From JACDHG01 sp963815295 (GTDB taxonomy: Bacteria > Actinomycetota > Actinomycetes > Propionibacteriales > Nocardioidaceae), in contig CAWFFZ010000008.1 of assembly GCA_963815295.1 (NCBI GenBank), forward strand, positions 744,001 through 808,000: DNA of 64,000 bases. Reading direction: 5' to 3'. Made by a program: the position numbers and the translations under genes. Shown here in pieces: positions 8,173-15,769 of this stretch. The notes beneath the pieces were generated by a model. That model searched no databases. It worked only from the letters and a program-made list of their open reading frames with translations, and had not been told where the DNA came from. Each line of letters begins with the position of its first letter. Within the stretch, counting starts at the first letter, position 1.

Positions 8173-9147
8173 GTGAGACCAGCACTCGTCCGGATGCTCA
8201 TCGCCACCATCGCGGTGCTGGCCTTGCCGGCGACCGCGCTCCACGCCACCGCCGCTGCTGAGTCCGCAGTAACGGTGAGCATCTCTGAGGTCGATCTCGA
8301 CGGACCGGCAGTATCTCCCGTCACCGTGACGGTCGAGAACAACGGACCTCAGTCGATGTCAAAGCTCTCGGTCAGCTTCGCTGGGCCGATCGGCTGGACG
8401 TCGTATCCGAAGACTCAAAGCGTCAAGGGCACCATCAAGCCTGGTAGGTCGGTGCAGGTGCACTTCGAGATCCATGTGCCCGAGAAGCCGGCCCGTTTCA
8501 CGGTCCGCACGTTCAACTCGACCGCGACCTACCAGGGCGGCGACGGCAACGGAAGCGCGACCGGCACCCGGGTCCAACGATCTGGTACGCCGTTGGAGAG
8601 TCTCGAGGCGGCGTTCAACAACGTCGGCGTAACCGAGGTGTCGAACGTAGCGCCGGGCAACTTCGATGGCGACGGAAACAGCTTCTCGGCGGAGCAACTG
8701 GCCATCGAGGGAGTGACACCGGGATCCTCGATCGACGCACTCGGAACGACATTCACGTGGCCCACTGCGCCGCCCGGGACGATGGACAATGCAGCGGGCG
8801 GCGGTAAGACGATCGAGCTGGCCGGTCAGGGCCAACGCCTTGCCTTCCTCGGCTCGGGCGCGAGTTTCGCAGCAACGGGCACCGTGACCGTGTGGTACAC
8901 CGACGGCACCACGACCACGGGCACCATCGGATTCCCGAACTGGTCCTTCCAGGAGGCGGACGCCCACGGCGCCACCCTGGTGATCTCGATGGACGGCCGT
9001 CACACACCCGACGGCTACGCCAACTCCGAGTTCCAGTACCGGGTGTTCGGCCACTCCATCGCACTCGACCCGACCAAGACCGTCGAGATGGTCACCCTGC
9101 CTGGGACCGGGAGCCTGCACATCTTCGACGTGGCCTTCGTCAGCTGA
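8173..9147 (+). CDS. Secreted NEW3-domain protein with C-terminal beta-sandwich
   Basis: 324 aa from GTG at 8173, with GGGAG upstream. A Sec signal peptide (MRPALVRMLIATIAVLALPA, cleavage probably near HATAAAES) is followed by a NEW3/CARDB-like beta-sandwich (about 35-125: SPVTVTVENNGPQSMSKLSV) that ends in a Gly-rich linker. The C-terminal half (about 140-324) contains AFNNVGVTEVSNVAPGNFDG, FSAEQLAIEGVTPG and VTLPGTGSLHIFDV, a galactose-binding-like domain that often accompanies NEW3 in secreted actinobacterial glycosidases. No catalytic domain is present, so a carbohydrate-binding helper for the preceding glycosidase is the simplest reading. Confidence 0.75.
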   Translation: MRPALVRMLIATIAVLALPATALHATAAAESAVTVSISEVDLDGPAVSPVTVTVENNGPQSMSKLSVSFAGPIGWTSYPKTQSVKGTIKPGRSVQVHFEIHVPEKPARFTVRTFNSTATYQGGDGNGSATGTRVQRSGTPLESLEAAFNNVGVTEVSNVAPGNFDGDGNSFSAEQLAIEGVTPGSSIDALGTTFTWPTAPPGTMDNAAGGGKTIELAGQGQRLAFLGSGASFAATGTVTVWYTDGTTTTGTIGFPNWSFQEADAHGATLVISMDGRHTPDGYANSEFQYRVFGHSIALDPTKTVEMVTLPGTGSLHIFDVAFVS

Positions 9148-9180
9148 CCGGACGAGTCGGCGGTTGGTGACCCTTCCGGG

Positions 9181-10158
9181 TCAGGCCAATCGCTCCAGGA
9201 CGGCGGTCGTTTCGCGATCCAGCTCAGCGACGAGGTCTGCAGCGGGCAGGGAGCGTGCCATGGCCCCGCCCTGTCCGACGAGCACCGGCGACTGGCTCAG
9301 GAACAGCCTCGGTAGGGGAAAGTCCGGTGGCTCGACCCCTGACTTCTCGAGCTGGTCGACGATCGGCGTATGCACTGCTCGGGCGTAGCGCCCGGTGAGG
9401 ACCCGGGTCACCGTCGTATCTTCGCCGAGGGCTTCGCGGTATGTCGCCTCGGTCCCCGCCTCGTCGCAGGCGAGGAATGCGCTGCCGAGCTGCACTCCCT
9501 GCGCGCCAAGGGCACGTGCCGCGGCGATACCGCGGCCGTCCATGATGCCGCCGGACGCGATCACCGGCACGGTGACCGCGTCGACGACTTGAGGCACAAG
9601 GGCAAGGGTCCCGACGAGCGAATGCTCCACCGGCGCAAGGAATGTGGCCCGGTGGCCACCTGCCTCGTAGCCTTGCACGACTACCGCACCGACCCCAGCG
9701 GCTTGGAGCGCGACCGCCTCCTCGACGGTCGTTGCGGTGCCGATGGTGAACGCGTCGAGTCCTTCGAGCGGCGGCACACCGAACGTGAAGCTGAAGGCCG
9801 GCACCTGCTCATCGACGACAACAGCCAACTGGTCTTCGTAATCTGGACCTGGCTGTGGCGAGGCAGGCACGGGAGTGCCGCTCACGTGAGCCCAACCCTC
9901 CAACCCGCGCTCCGAAGGCGGCGGCAGCGGTGCAAAGAGGTTGACCGCGAAGGGTTTGCTCGTCATCGCGCGCACGGCACCGATCTGGTCGCGCAGGTCG
10001 TCGGGTGTCAGCATGGCACCGGCGAGAGACCCCAGCCCGCCGGCCTCACAGACCTGCGCCACCAGTCGCGGCGTCGTCCAGCCACCGGCCATCGGGGCCT
10101 GCACGATCGGGAGCCGGACACCCAGCAGTTGCGTCAGTTCGGTGTCACGCCAGCTCAT
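9181..10158 (-). CDS. Nitronate monooxygenase (2-nitropropane dioxygenase family)
   Basis: 325 aa from ATG at 10158, with AAAGGAG 6 nt upstream. FMN-dependent TIM barrel: LPIVQAPMAGGWTTPRLVAQ at the N-terminus, PFAVNLFAPL, VVVQGYEAGGHRATFL (phosphate/flavin loop and catalytic His region), VPVIASGGIMDGRGIAAARA and GAQGVQLGSAFLACDEAG. The family oxidises alkyl nitronates such as propionate 3-nitronate to detoxify them. It stands alone, divergent from paaABCDE and convergent with the NEW3 gene; the overlap region 9171-9183 holds a small stem TGACCC/GGGTCA. Confidence 0.9.
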   Translation of the reverse strand: MSWRDTELTQLLGVRLPIVQAPMAGGWTTPRLVAQVCEAGGLGSLAGAMLTPDDLRDQIGAVRAMTSKPFAVNLFAPLPPPSERGLEGWAHVSGTPVPASPQPGPDYEDQLAVVVDEQVPAFSFTFGVPPLEGLDAFTIGTATTVEEAVALQAAGVGAVVVQGYEAGGHRATFLAPVEHSLVGTLALVPQVVDAVTVPVIASGGIMDGRGIAAARALGAQGVQLGSAFLACDEAGTEATYREALGEDTTVTRVLTGRYARAVHTPIVDQLEKSGVEPPDFPLPRLFLSQSPVLVGQGGAMARSLPAADLVAELDRETTAVLERLA

Positions 10159-10260
10159 CGATGGCTCCTTTCGAGGGCCGAGGTCTCGACCTCAATCCTC
10201 TCGCAAGTCGACCGCCCCACGCCGGTCGACTGCATCACGCCCGTCGAGGTACCAACGCCA

Positions 10261-10300
10261 GTCGAGCTGGTCGAGACCCTCGATCTCAACAAGCTCGATC
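10261..10300. repeat. REP-like element, inverted pair of the GGTCTCGACARGCTCGACC family
   Basis: GTCGAGCTGGTCGAGACC (10261-10278) followed by GATCTCAACAAGCTCGATC (10282-10300) form two opposed copies of a 19-nt unit that also occurs at 11395-11413 and 59157-59175. It lies between the nitronate monooxygenase and paaA. Mobile or structural role unknown. Confidence 0.65.
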
Positions 10301-10345
10301 ACCGGCCGCCTCGCTCGCGAACTGTTACATACGGACGCACGTCGG

Positions 10346-10376
10346 GTGTCAAAGTGTCACACCAATGCGGTATGCT
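10346..10376 (+). promoter_or_regulatory. paaA promoter (leaderless) with tandem GTGTCA repeat
   Basis: TATGCT at 10371-10376 ends 6 nt before the paaA ATG, placing the transcript start at or next to the start codon. A -35-like GTGTCA lies at 10346-10351 with a 19-nt spacer, and a second GTGTCA at 10354-10359 makes a tandem direct repeat that could be an operator. No regulator gene for paa is within the window. Confidence 0.55.
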
Positions 10377-10382
10377 GCGGGT

Positions 10383-11393
10383 ATGTATGGGAGTGACTTC
10401 AGGCCGCCCGGTGAGCAAGCACAAGACGACGAGGTGGTCGATCAGACGCACATCGACGCGCGCGACCTCACCACCCAGTTCCAGGCGATCATCGACGCTG
10501 ACGGCCGGATCGAGCCCCGTGACGCGATGCCGGACGCCTACCGCAAAGGGCTAATCCGGCAGATCGCCCAGCATGCCCACTCGGAGATCATCGGCATGCA
10601 GCCTGAGGGAAACTGGATCAGCCGCGCGCCCAGCCTGCGCCGCAAAGCGATTTTGATGGCGAAGGTCCAGGACGAGGCAGGTCACGGTCTCTACCTGTAC
10701 GCCGCAGCCGAGACACTGGGAGCCGACCGAGCCGACCTCCTCGACATGCTCCACAACGGGCGGCAGAAGTACTCCTCGATCTTCAACTACCCGACCGTCA
10801 CCTGGGCCGACATGGGCGCGATCGGCTGGCTCGTCGACGGTGCCGCCATCGTCAACCAGGTGCCGCTGTGCCGCTGCTCCTATGGCCCCTATGCCCGCGC
10901 GATGATCCGCGTCTGCAAAGAGGAGTCCTTCCACCAGCGACAGGGCTTCGAGATCCTCAACACGCTGTCCCACGGCACACCGGCCCAGCACGCCATGGCA
11001 CAAGACGCTGTCAACCGCTGGTGGTGGCCGAGCCTGATGATGTTCGGCCCGCCCGACGACGCCTCGCCGAACTCCGCGCAGTCGATGGCATGGGGGATCA
11101 AGCGGTTCAGCAACGACGACCTCCGGCAGCGGTTCGTCGACATGACCGTGCCCCAGGCAGAAGTCCTTGGGTTGACCATTCCCGACCCCGACCTGCGCTG
11201 GAACGCCGAGCGCGAGCACCACGACTTCGGCGAGATCGACTTCAGCGAGCTCTTCGAGGTCATCAAGGGCAACGGGCCCTGTAACAAGCAGCGGATGGAG
11301 CATCGCCGCGGAGCCCACGAAGACGGCGCCTGGGTGCGGGACGCCGCAGCGGCATACGCCGCCAAACGGCGCGAGCGGCAGGAGGTCGCCTAG
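10383..11393 (+). CDS. paaA: 1,2-phenylacetyl-CoA epoxidase subunit PaaA
   Basis: 336 aa from ATG at 10383; the frame is open further upstream, but homologous sequence begins here and the promoter spacing agrees. PaaA is the catalytic diiron oxygenase subunit that epoxidises the ring of phenylacetyl-CoA. Ferritin-like ligands are visible: HSEIIGMQPEGNW, KVQDEAGHGLYLYAAAE and KEESFHQRQGFEIL supply the Glu and Glu-x-x-His residues. SLRRKAILMAKVQDEAGHG is a hallmark of the subunit. First gene of paaABCDE, all closely packed; the stop overlaps the paaB start (TAGTG). Confidence 0.97.
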   Translation: MYGSDFRPPGEQAQDDEVVDQTHIDARDLTTQFQAIIDADGRIEPRDAMPDAYRKGLIRQIAQHAHSEIIGMQPEGNWISRAPSLRRKAILMAKVQDEAGHGLYLYAAAETLGADRADLLDMLHNGRQKYSSIFNYPTVTWADMGAIGWLVDGAAIVNQVPLCRCSYGPYARAMIRVCKEESFHQRQGFEILNTLSHGTPAQHAMAQDAVNRWWWPSLMMFGPPDDASPNSAQSMAWGIKRFSNDDLRQRFVDMTVPQAEVLGLTIPDPDLRWNAEREHHDFGEIDFSELFEVIKGNGPCNKQRMEHRRGAHEDGAWVRDAAAAYAAKRRERQEVA

Positions 11394-11821
11394 TGGTCTC
11401 GACAAGCTCGACCAGCGGAACTGGAGGCTCGACCAGCGGACCGAGTGGCGAGGCTCCGCGTGAGCTCAACGCCGAGGGTGGCCATGGGGCAGTCCCGATG
11501 GCCGGTGTGCCGGCCGAGCAGTCACCGGTGGAGGCAGGGCGCCGCGAGTGGCCGTTGTGGGAGGTGTTCGTGCGCGCCAAGCGAGGGCTGAGCCACGTCC
11601 ACGCCGGGAGTCTGCACGCGCCCGATGCCGACATGGCCGTGCGCAACGCGCGCGATGTCTACACCCGCCGGCAGGAAGGCGTCTCGATCTGGGTCGTGCC
11701 CGCCACGCAGATCACGGCCAGCAGCCCTGACGAGAAGGACTCCTTCTTCGATCCGGCCGGCGACAAGATCTATCGTCATCCGACGTTCTACGACGTCCCC
11801 GAGGGCGTGCAGCACCTATGA
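11393..11821 (+). CDS. paaB: 1,2-phenylacetyl-CoA epoxidase subunit PaaB, with unusual N-terminal extension
   Basis: 142 aa from GTG at 11393, overlapping the paaA stop, with GGAGG 8-10 nt upstream. The conserved PaaB core starts at WPLWEVFVRAKRGLSHVHAG and continues NARDVYTRRQEGVSIWVVPA; it bridges PaaA and PaaC heterodimers in the epoxidase. PaaB proteins are usually about 95-100 aa; here about 48 extra Ser/Gly/Pro-rich residues (STSSTSGTGGSTSGPSGEA...) precede the core. That extension is encoded by a REP-like repeat (11395-11413 and neighbouring GCTCGACCAGCGG copies) that seems to have inserted into the 5' end in frame. Confidence 0.95.
   Translation: MVSTSSTSGTGGSTSGPSGEAPRELNAEGGHGAVPMAGVPAEQSPVEAGRREWPLWEVFVRAKRGLSHVHAGSLHAPDADMAVRNARDVYTRRQEGVSIWVVPATQITASSPDEKDSFFDPAGDKIYRHPTFYDVPEGVQHL
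11395..11413. repeat. REP-like 19-nt element inside the 5' end of paaB
   Basis: GGTCTCGACAAGCTCGACC, the near-perfect palindromic unit also found at 10261-10300 and 59157-59175, directly overlaps codons 1-7 of paaB. A partial second copy, GCTCGACCAGCGG, follows at about 11430-11440. Confidence 0.7.
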
Positions 11822-12615
11822 CCCATCACGCGCTGTCCGGCGCGAAGGCCGCTGCGGCCGCGCCGGCTGAAGACACCTGGGTGTACGTCCTGAGGTTGGC
11901 CGATGACGCGCTCGTCTACGCGCAACGCCTCGGTGGCTGGATCGCAGCCGCCCCACAGCTCGAGGAGGACGTGGCCCTGGGCAACATCGCCCTCGACCAG
12001 CTCGGACAGGCTCGCTCATTGCTCACGTACGCCGGCGAGCTCGAGGGTGCCGGCCGCGACGAGGATGCGCTTGCGTACTTCCGCGACGAGCGCGACTTCG
12101 TCAACGCGCAGCTCTTCGAGCTCGACCGGGGCGACTTCGGTTTCACCACGGCGCGGATGCTCGTGGTGTCGGCGTACCAGTTCGAGCTCTACTCGCGGTT
12201 GCAGTCGTCGGCAGACGAGACCTTGGCGGCGGTAGCCGCGAAGGCTGTCAAGGAGGTCGACTACCACCGCGACCATGCCATGCAGTGGACGTTGCGTCTC
12301 GGCGACGGCACTGACGAGTCCCACCGGCGCATACAGCAGGGTCTCGACGAGCTCTGGCCGTACGTCAGCGAGCTGTTCGAGAGTGATGACATAGTCAAAA
12401 CCCTTGCCACACAAGGGATTGCGGTCGACCCGGCTGAGTTGGAAGAGCCAGCCATGGCATACGTCGAACAGGTCCTGGCCGACGCAACCCTGGCCACACC
12501 CGAGACGTCAGTGCGACATTCCGGTGGGCGACGAGGGGTCCACACCGAAGAGATGGGCTACCTGCTGGCCGAGATGCAGCACCTCGCCCGATCACACCCG
12601 GGGGCACAGTGGTGA
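11818..12615 (+). CDS. paaC: 1,2-phenylacetyl-CoA epoxidase subunit PaaC
   Basis: 265 aa; ATG at 11818 overlaps the paaB stop (ATGA). PaaC is the structural ferritin-fold partner of PaaA, with degenerate metal site. LEEDVALGNIALDQLGQAR, RDFVNAQLFELDRGDF and VKEVDYHRDHAMQWTLRLGD are typical. The C-terminal segment ends HTEEMGYLLAEMQHLARSHP. Together with PaaA it forms the core of the multicomponent monooxygenase acting on phenylacetyl-CoA. Confidence 0.97.
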   Translation: MTHHALSGAKAAAAAPAEDTWVYVLRLADDALVYAQRLGGWIAAAPQLEEDVALGNIALDQLGQARSLLTYAGELEGAGRDEDALAYFRDERDFVNAQLFELDRGDFGFTTARMLVVSAYQFELYSRLQSSADETLAAVAAKAVKEVDYHRDHAMQWTLRLGDGTDESHRRIQQGLDELWPYVSELFESDDIVKTLATQGIAVDPAELEEPAMAYVEQVLADATLATPETSVRHSGGRRGVHTEEMGYLLAEMQHLARSHPGAQW

Positions 12616-12622
12616 TGCGGCA

Positions 12623-13117
12623 ATGACGGCAGTGACAACCACTTCGGCCGCGGACGTCCGGGCCATCGTCGCGACGGTGCTCGACCCTGAGGTTCCCGTG
12701 TTGACCATCGAAGACCTTGGCATCTTGCGTGACGTCAGTGTTGACGAAGACGGCCACGTCGACGTGGCGATCACACCGACGTACTCGGGCTGTCCGGCGA
12801 TAGACGCCATCACTTCCGACGTGACGCAGGCCTTGGCCGATCACGGGTTCGACGATGTGCGCGTGCATCTCGTCCTCGCACCGGCGTGGACGACCGACTG
12901 GATGAGCGAGGCCGGGAAACAGAAACTGCTCGCCTACGGCATTGCACCACCGTCGCCGCGCGGCGACGGCGGCGTGCTGGTGGCCTTGACGTTGCGTTGT
13001 CCCCAGTGCGGCTCGCCCGACACGCGTGAGCTCAGCCGATTCGGATCGACCGCGTGCAAGTCCCTGTGGGCATGCAACGACTGCAAGGAACCCTTCGACC
13101 ACTTCAAGAAGCACTGA
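12623..13117 (+). CDS. paaD: PaaD, phenylacetyl-CoA epoxidase maturation/iron-sulfur protein
   Basis: 164 aa from ATG at 12623. The N-terminal MIP18/DUF59 domain reads VLDPEVPVLTIEDLGILRDV and TPTYSGCPAIDAITSDV. The C-terminal zinc-ribbon-like part has CPQC, then SRFGSTACKSLWACNDCKEP, giving a Cys-rich metal site. PaaD is needed for epoxidase activity, probably for metal or Fe-S assembly of PaaE or PaaA. The gap to paaC is 7 nt and the stop abuts the paaE start. Confidence 0.95.
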   Translation: MTAVTTTSAADVRAIVATVLDPEVPVLTIEDLGILRDVSVDEDGHVDVAITPTYSGCPAIDAITSDVTQALADHGFDDVRVHLVLAPAWTTDWMSEAGKQKLLAYGIAPPSPRGDGGVLVALTLRCPQCGSPDTRELSRFGSTACKSLWACNDCKEPFDHFKKH

Positions 13118-14197
13118 ATGGCTAGCCCGCGTCATGCAGTGTTCCACCCGCTTCGGGTCAGCGGTGTCACGCCACTCACCGATGACGCCGTCTGCATCAG
13201 CTTCGACGTGCCGCCCGACCTCGCCGACGACTACGACTTCGTCCAGGGCCAACACCTGACGATTCGTACGGCGCTCGCAGGCGACGACGTCCGCCGCAGC
13301 TACTCGATCTGCGCTCCGGCCGGGTCGGGAACGCTGCGGATCGGGGTAAAGGTGCTGCCAGGTGGACACTTCTCCGGGTTCGCGGCCGGTGGTCTCAAGG
13401 TGGGCGACGAGCTCGACGTGATGACCCCGGTTGGGCACTTCCATACGCCGTTGGACCCGACCCATCGCAAGCACTACTGCGCGATCGCGGCCGGGAGTGG
13501 CATCACGCCGGTCCTATCGATCATCGGCACCACGCTTGCGACGGAGCCGAACAGCCGCGTCACGCTGCTGTTCGCCAACCGCACCAGCCGGACGGTGATG
13601 TTCCTCGAGGAGCTCGAGGACCTCAAAGACCGCTACGGGGGGCGTTTCCACCTGATCCATGTGCTGAGCAGGGAGGCACAGGATGCTGAGCTGTTGTCGG
13701 GGCGACTTGACGGCGCGCGGCTGACGAAGATCACCGAGACACTCGTGCCGACCGAGACCGTGGACGACTGGTTTCTGTGTGGGCCTTACTCCATGGTGGT
13801 GGAGCTTCGGGAGGCGCTGCTCGACCAGGGTGTCAACGCACGGCATGTCCATTCGGAGCTCTTCCACGTCGAGAGCACACCGCCGGACCGCCGTGTCACC
13901 GAGGCCGACGAAGGTGAGGGCGCCGACGTCACGATCAACCTCGACGGGCGTCGGTCGAAGTTCAAGCTCAAGGGCAGCGACGTGCCGATCCTCGAGGCGG
14001 CCTTGCGGGTCCGCTCCGATGCGCCGTTCGCCTGCCGCGGCGGAGTTTGCGGCACCTGCCGGGCCAAGCTCGTCGAGGGCGCGGTCGACATGGATACCAA
14101 CTACGCCCTCGAGCCCGAAGAGATCGAGAAGGGCTACGTCCTCACCTGCCAGAGCCACCCCACCACCGAGACGGTCGTCCTCGACTACGACGCCTAA
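13118..14197 (+). CDS. paaE: Phenylacetyl-CoA epoxidase reductase PaaE
   Basis: 359 aa; ATG follows the paaD stop without a gap. Ferredoxin-NADP reductase fold: FAD site RRSYSICAPAG, NAD(P) site CAIAAGSGITPVLSIIGTTL and WFLCGPYSMV. C-terminal plant-type 2Fe-2S domain: CRGGVCGTCRAKLVEG with the fourth ligand in YVLTCQSHP. It passes electrons from NADPH to PaaAC. Last gene of the operon; no paaK, paaG or paaZ follows within the window. Confidence 0.97.
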   Translation: MASPRHAVFHPLRVSGVTPLTDDAVCISFDVPPDLADDYDFVQGQHLTIRTALAGDDVRRSYSICAPAGSGTLRIGVKVLPGGHFSGFAAGGLKVGDELDVMTPVGHFHTPLDPTHRKHYCAIAAGSGITPVLSIIGTTLATEPNSRVTLLFANRTSRTVMFLEELEDLKDRYGGRFHLIHVLSREAQDAELLSGRLDGARLTKITETLVPTETVDDWFLCGPYSMVVELREALLDQGVNARHVHSELFHVESTPPDRRVTEADEGEGADVTINLDGRRSKFKLKGSDVPILEAALRVRSDAPFACRGGVCGTCRAKLVEGAVDMDTNYALEPEEIEKGYVLTCQSHPTTETVVLDYDA

Positions 14198-14199
14198 CT

Positions 14200-14291
14200 C
14201 CTCCGCCGACACGGCAGAAGTGACCAGTCGACGGTGCAGACGTGACCAGTGGGCGCGGCATACATGACCAGTCGGCGGAGGGGGGTAGGTT
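14200..14291 (+). promoter_or_regulatory. Three 22-nt iterons, flanking inverted repeat and leaderless thyA promoter
   Basis: TGACCAGT occurs at 14221, 14243 and 14265, exactly 22 nt apart, each unit also sharing a G/C-rich tail. The block is bracketed by CCTCCGCCGAC (14200-14210) and its complement GTCGGCGGAGG (14271-14281). TAGGTT at 14286-14291 ends 6 nt before the thyA GTG and the third TGACCA sits near its -35 position. The exact period of two helical turns suggests cooperative protein binding. Confidence 0.6.
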
Positions 14292-14297
14292 GACGGC

Positions 14298-15092
14298 GTG
14301 CGGCAGTACCTCGACTTGATGCAGCGTGTCCTCGACGAGGGTGTCGCCAAAAGCGACCGCACCGGCACCGGCACCCGCAGCGTGTTCGGCCACCAGATGA
14401 GGTTCGACCTCAGCGCGGGGTTCCCCGTCCTCACGACGAAGAAGATCCACCTCAAGTCCGTGGTGGGTGAGCTGATCTGGTTCCTGCGTGGCGACACCAA
14501 CGTGCGCTGGCTGCAGGAGCGCGGGATCACGATCTGGGACGAGTGGGCCGACGCCAACGGCGAGCTCGGCCCCGTCTACGGCCACCAGTGGCGGTCATGG
14601 GAGACACCCCGCGGCGGCCACGTCGACCAGCTGGTCCACGTCATCGACCAGATTCGCACTAACCCCGACTCGCGCCGCCACATCGTCAGTGCCTGGAACG
14701 TCGCCGACATACCCCGGATGGCGCTCCCGCCTTGCCACACGATGTTCCAGTTCTACGTCGCCGACAACAAGCTGTCGTGCCAGCTCTACCAGCGCTCAGC
14801 CGATGTGTTCCTGGGCGTGCCGTTCAACATCGCGTCGTACGCCCTGCTGACCCACATGGTCGCCCACGTCACGGGTCTCGGGGTCGGTGACTTCGTCCAC
14901 ACGCTGGGAGACACCCACTTGTACGTCAACCACCTCGACCAGGCACACACCCAGCTCGCACGCGAGCCGCGGCCACTCCCTGAGCTCTGGCTCGACCCGG
15001 CCGTGACGACGATCGACGGCTTCGACCTCGACCACGTGAAGGTGTCCGGGTACGACCCTCACCCCGGCATCAAGGCCCCCATTGCCGTCTGA
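14298..15092 (+). CDS. thyA: Thymidylate synthase ThyA
   Basis: 264 aa from GTG at 14298, the family's usual length. It methylates dUMP to dTMP using 5,10-methylene-THF. Key elements: DRTGTGTRSVFGHQMRFDL, ELIWFLRGDTNVRWLQ, the active-site Cys in MALPPCHTMFQFYV, QLYQRSADVFLGVPFNIASY and GDTHLYVNHLDQ. It overlaps the dihydrofolate reductase gene by 11 nt, the usual pairing because ThyA makes dihydrofolate. The start is supported by a -10 element 6 nt upstream, implying a leaderless message. Confidence 0.98.
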   Translation: MRQYLDLMQRVLDEGVAKSDRTGTGTRSVFGHQMRFDLSAGFPVLTTKKIHLKSVVGELIWFLRGDTNVRWLQERGITIWDEWADANGELGPVYGHQWRSWETPRGGHVDQLVHVIDQIRTNPDSRRHIVSAWNVADIPRMALPPCHTMFQFYVADNKLSCQLYQRSADVFLGVPFNIASYALLTHMVAHVTGLGVGDFVHTLGDTHLYVNHLDQAHTQLAREPRPLPELWLDPAVTTIDGFDLDHVKVSGYDPHPGIKAPIAV

Positions 15093-15591
15093 CTCGGCGA
15101 CGGTAACGCTCGTCGCGGCAGTGGCGCGCAACGGCGTGATCGGCGCCGCCGGCACCATCCCCTGGAAGCTGCCGGGGGAGCAGGCCCGCTTCAAGGACAC
15201 CACCATGGGTCACGTGCTGGTGATGGGTCGCCGCACCTACGACTCGATCGGGCGGCCGCTGCCCGGACGCACCACGATCGTCGTCACCCGCCAGGACGGG
15301 TGGCAGCCGGCGGGTGGCCTCCCGGACGGCTTGCTGGTGACGGGGAGCGTCGAGGCTGCCCTGACCTGGGCAGGCGAGATCGACGAGCAGGTGTTCGTCG
15401 TCGGTGGGGCCGAGGTGTACGCCGAGGCGCTCCCGAGCGCGGATGTCCTGCTCTTGACCTGGGTCGACGCTGACCCGCCAGGCGACACCCACTTCCCGAG
15501 CATCGACTGGGACGCCTGGTCGGAGGTGGCTCACGAGACTCACGAAGGATGGTCGCTGAGCCGCTACGAACGGGTCGCCAAGAAACTTTGA
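15082..15591 (+). CDS. folA: Dihydrofolate reductase
   Basis: 169 aa from TTG at 15082 inside the end of thyA; GTAACGCTC (VTL) at 15103 begins the conserved region. It reduces dihydrofolate to THF with NADPH. Motifs: VAAVARNGVIGAAGTIPWKL (catalytic region), HVLVMGRRTYDSIGRPLPG, TTIVVTR and QVFVVGGAEVYAEAL. Translational coupling with thyA is probable. A hairpin at 15638-15679 may end the transcript. Confidence 0.96.
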   Translation: MPSDSATVTLVAAVARNGVIGAAGTIPWKLPGEQARFKDTTMGHVLVMGRRTYDSIGRPLPGRTTIVVTRQDGWQPAGGLPDGLLVTGSVEAALTWAGEIDEQVFVVGGAEVYAEALPSADVLLLTWVDADPPGDTHFPSIDWDAWSEVAHETHEGWSLSRYERVAKKL

Positions 15592-15637
15592 CAGACCCTG
15601 TAACGCTCGCAGACCGAGCCGCGATATACCTGCAGAA

Positions 15638-15679
15638 GCCCCGTTACTGCCCGGACCCCCGAGCGGTCAGTAACGGGGC
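15638..15679 (+). terminator. Perfect 12-bp hairpin between folA and dapA
   Basis: GCCCCGTTACTG (15638-15649) and CAGTAACGGGGC (15668-15679) are exact complements around an 18-nt loop. The following AATTCATT is weakly T-rich. A factor-independent terminator for thyA-folA is the simplest reading; a dapA leader structure is possible but unlikely because dapA seems leaderless. Confidence 0.6.
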
Positions 15680-15769
15680 AATTCATTGCCCACGACACGG
15701 CGCGCCCTCGTGCGACGAACCGCTCACGGAGATGCCAAAGCCGGGCGCCCGACCGGTAGCCTCTGCCCC

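Noticed and set aside
7098..8342. Long open frame on the minus strand opposite the GH109-like gene
   Set aside because: Its sequence is a high-GC mirror of the real gene, with no motif and no ribosome site; the plus-strand gene has signal peptide and family motifs.
10005..10382. In-frame 5' extension of paaA
   Set aside because: It crosses the REP-like repeat and promoter, overlaps the divergent nitronate monooxygenase gene, and has no homology to PaaA.
12395..13474. 359-codon minus-strand frame opposite paaC-paaE
   Set aside because: Pure shadow of three well-conserved overlapping paa genes.
14221..14280. Possible CRISPR array
   Set aside because: Only three short units with a 22-nt period, no spacers of uniform length, no cas genes.
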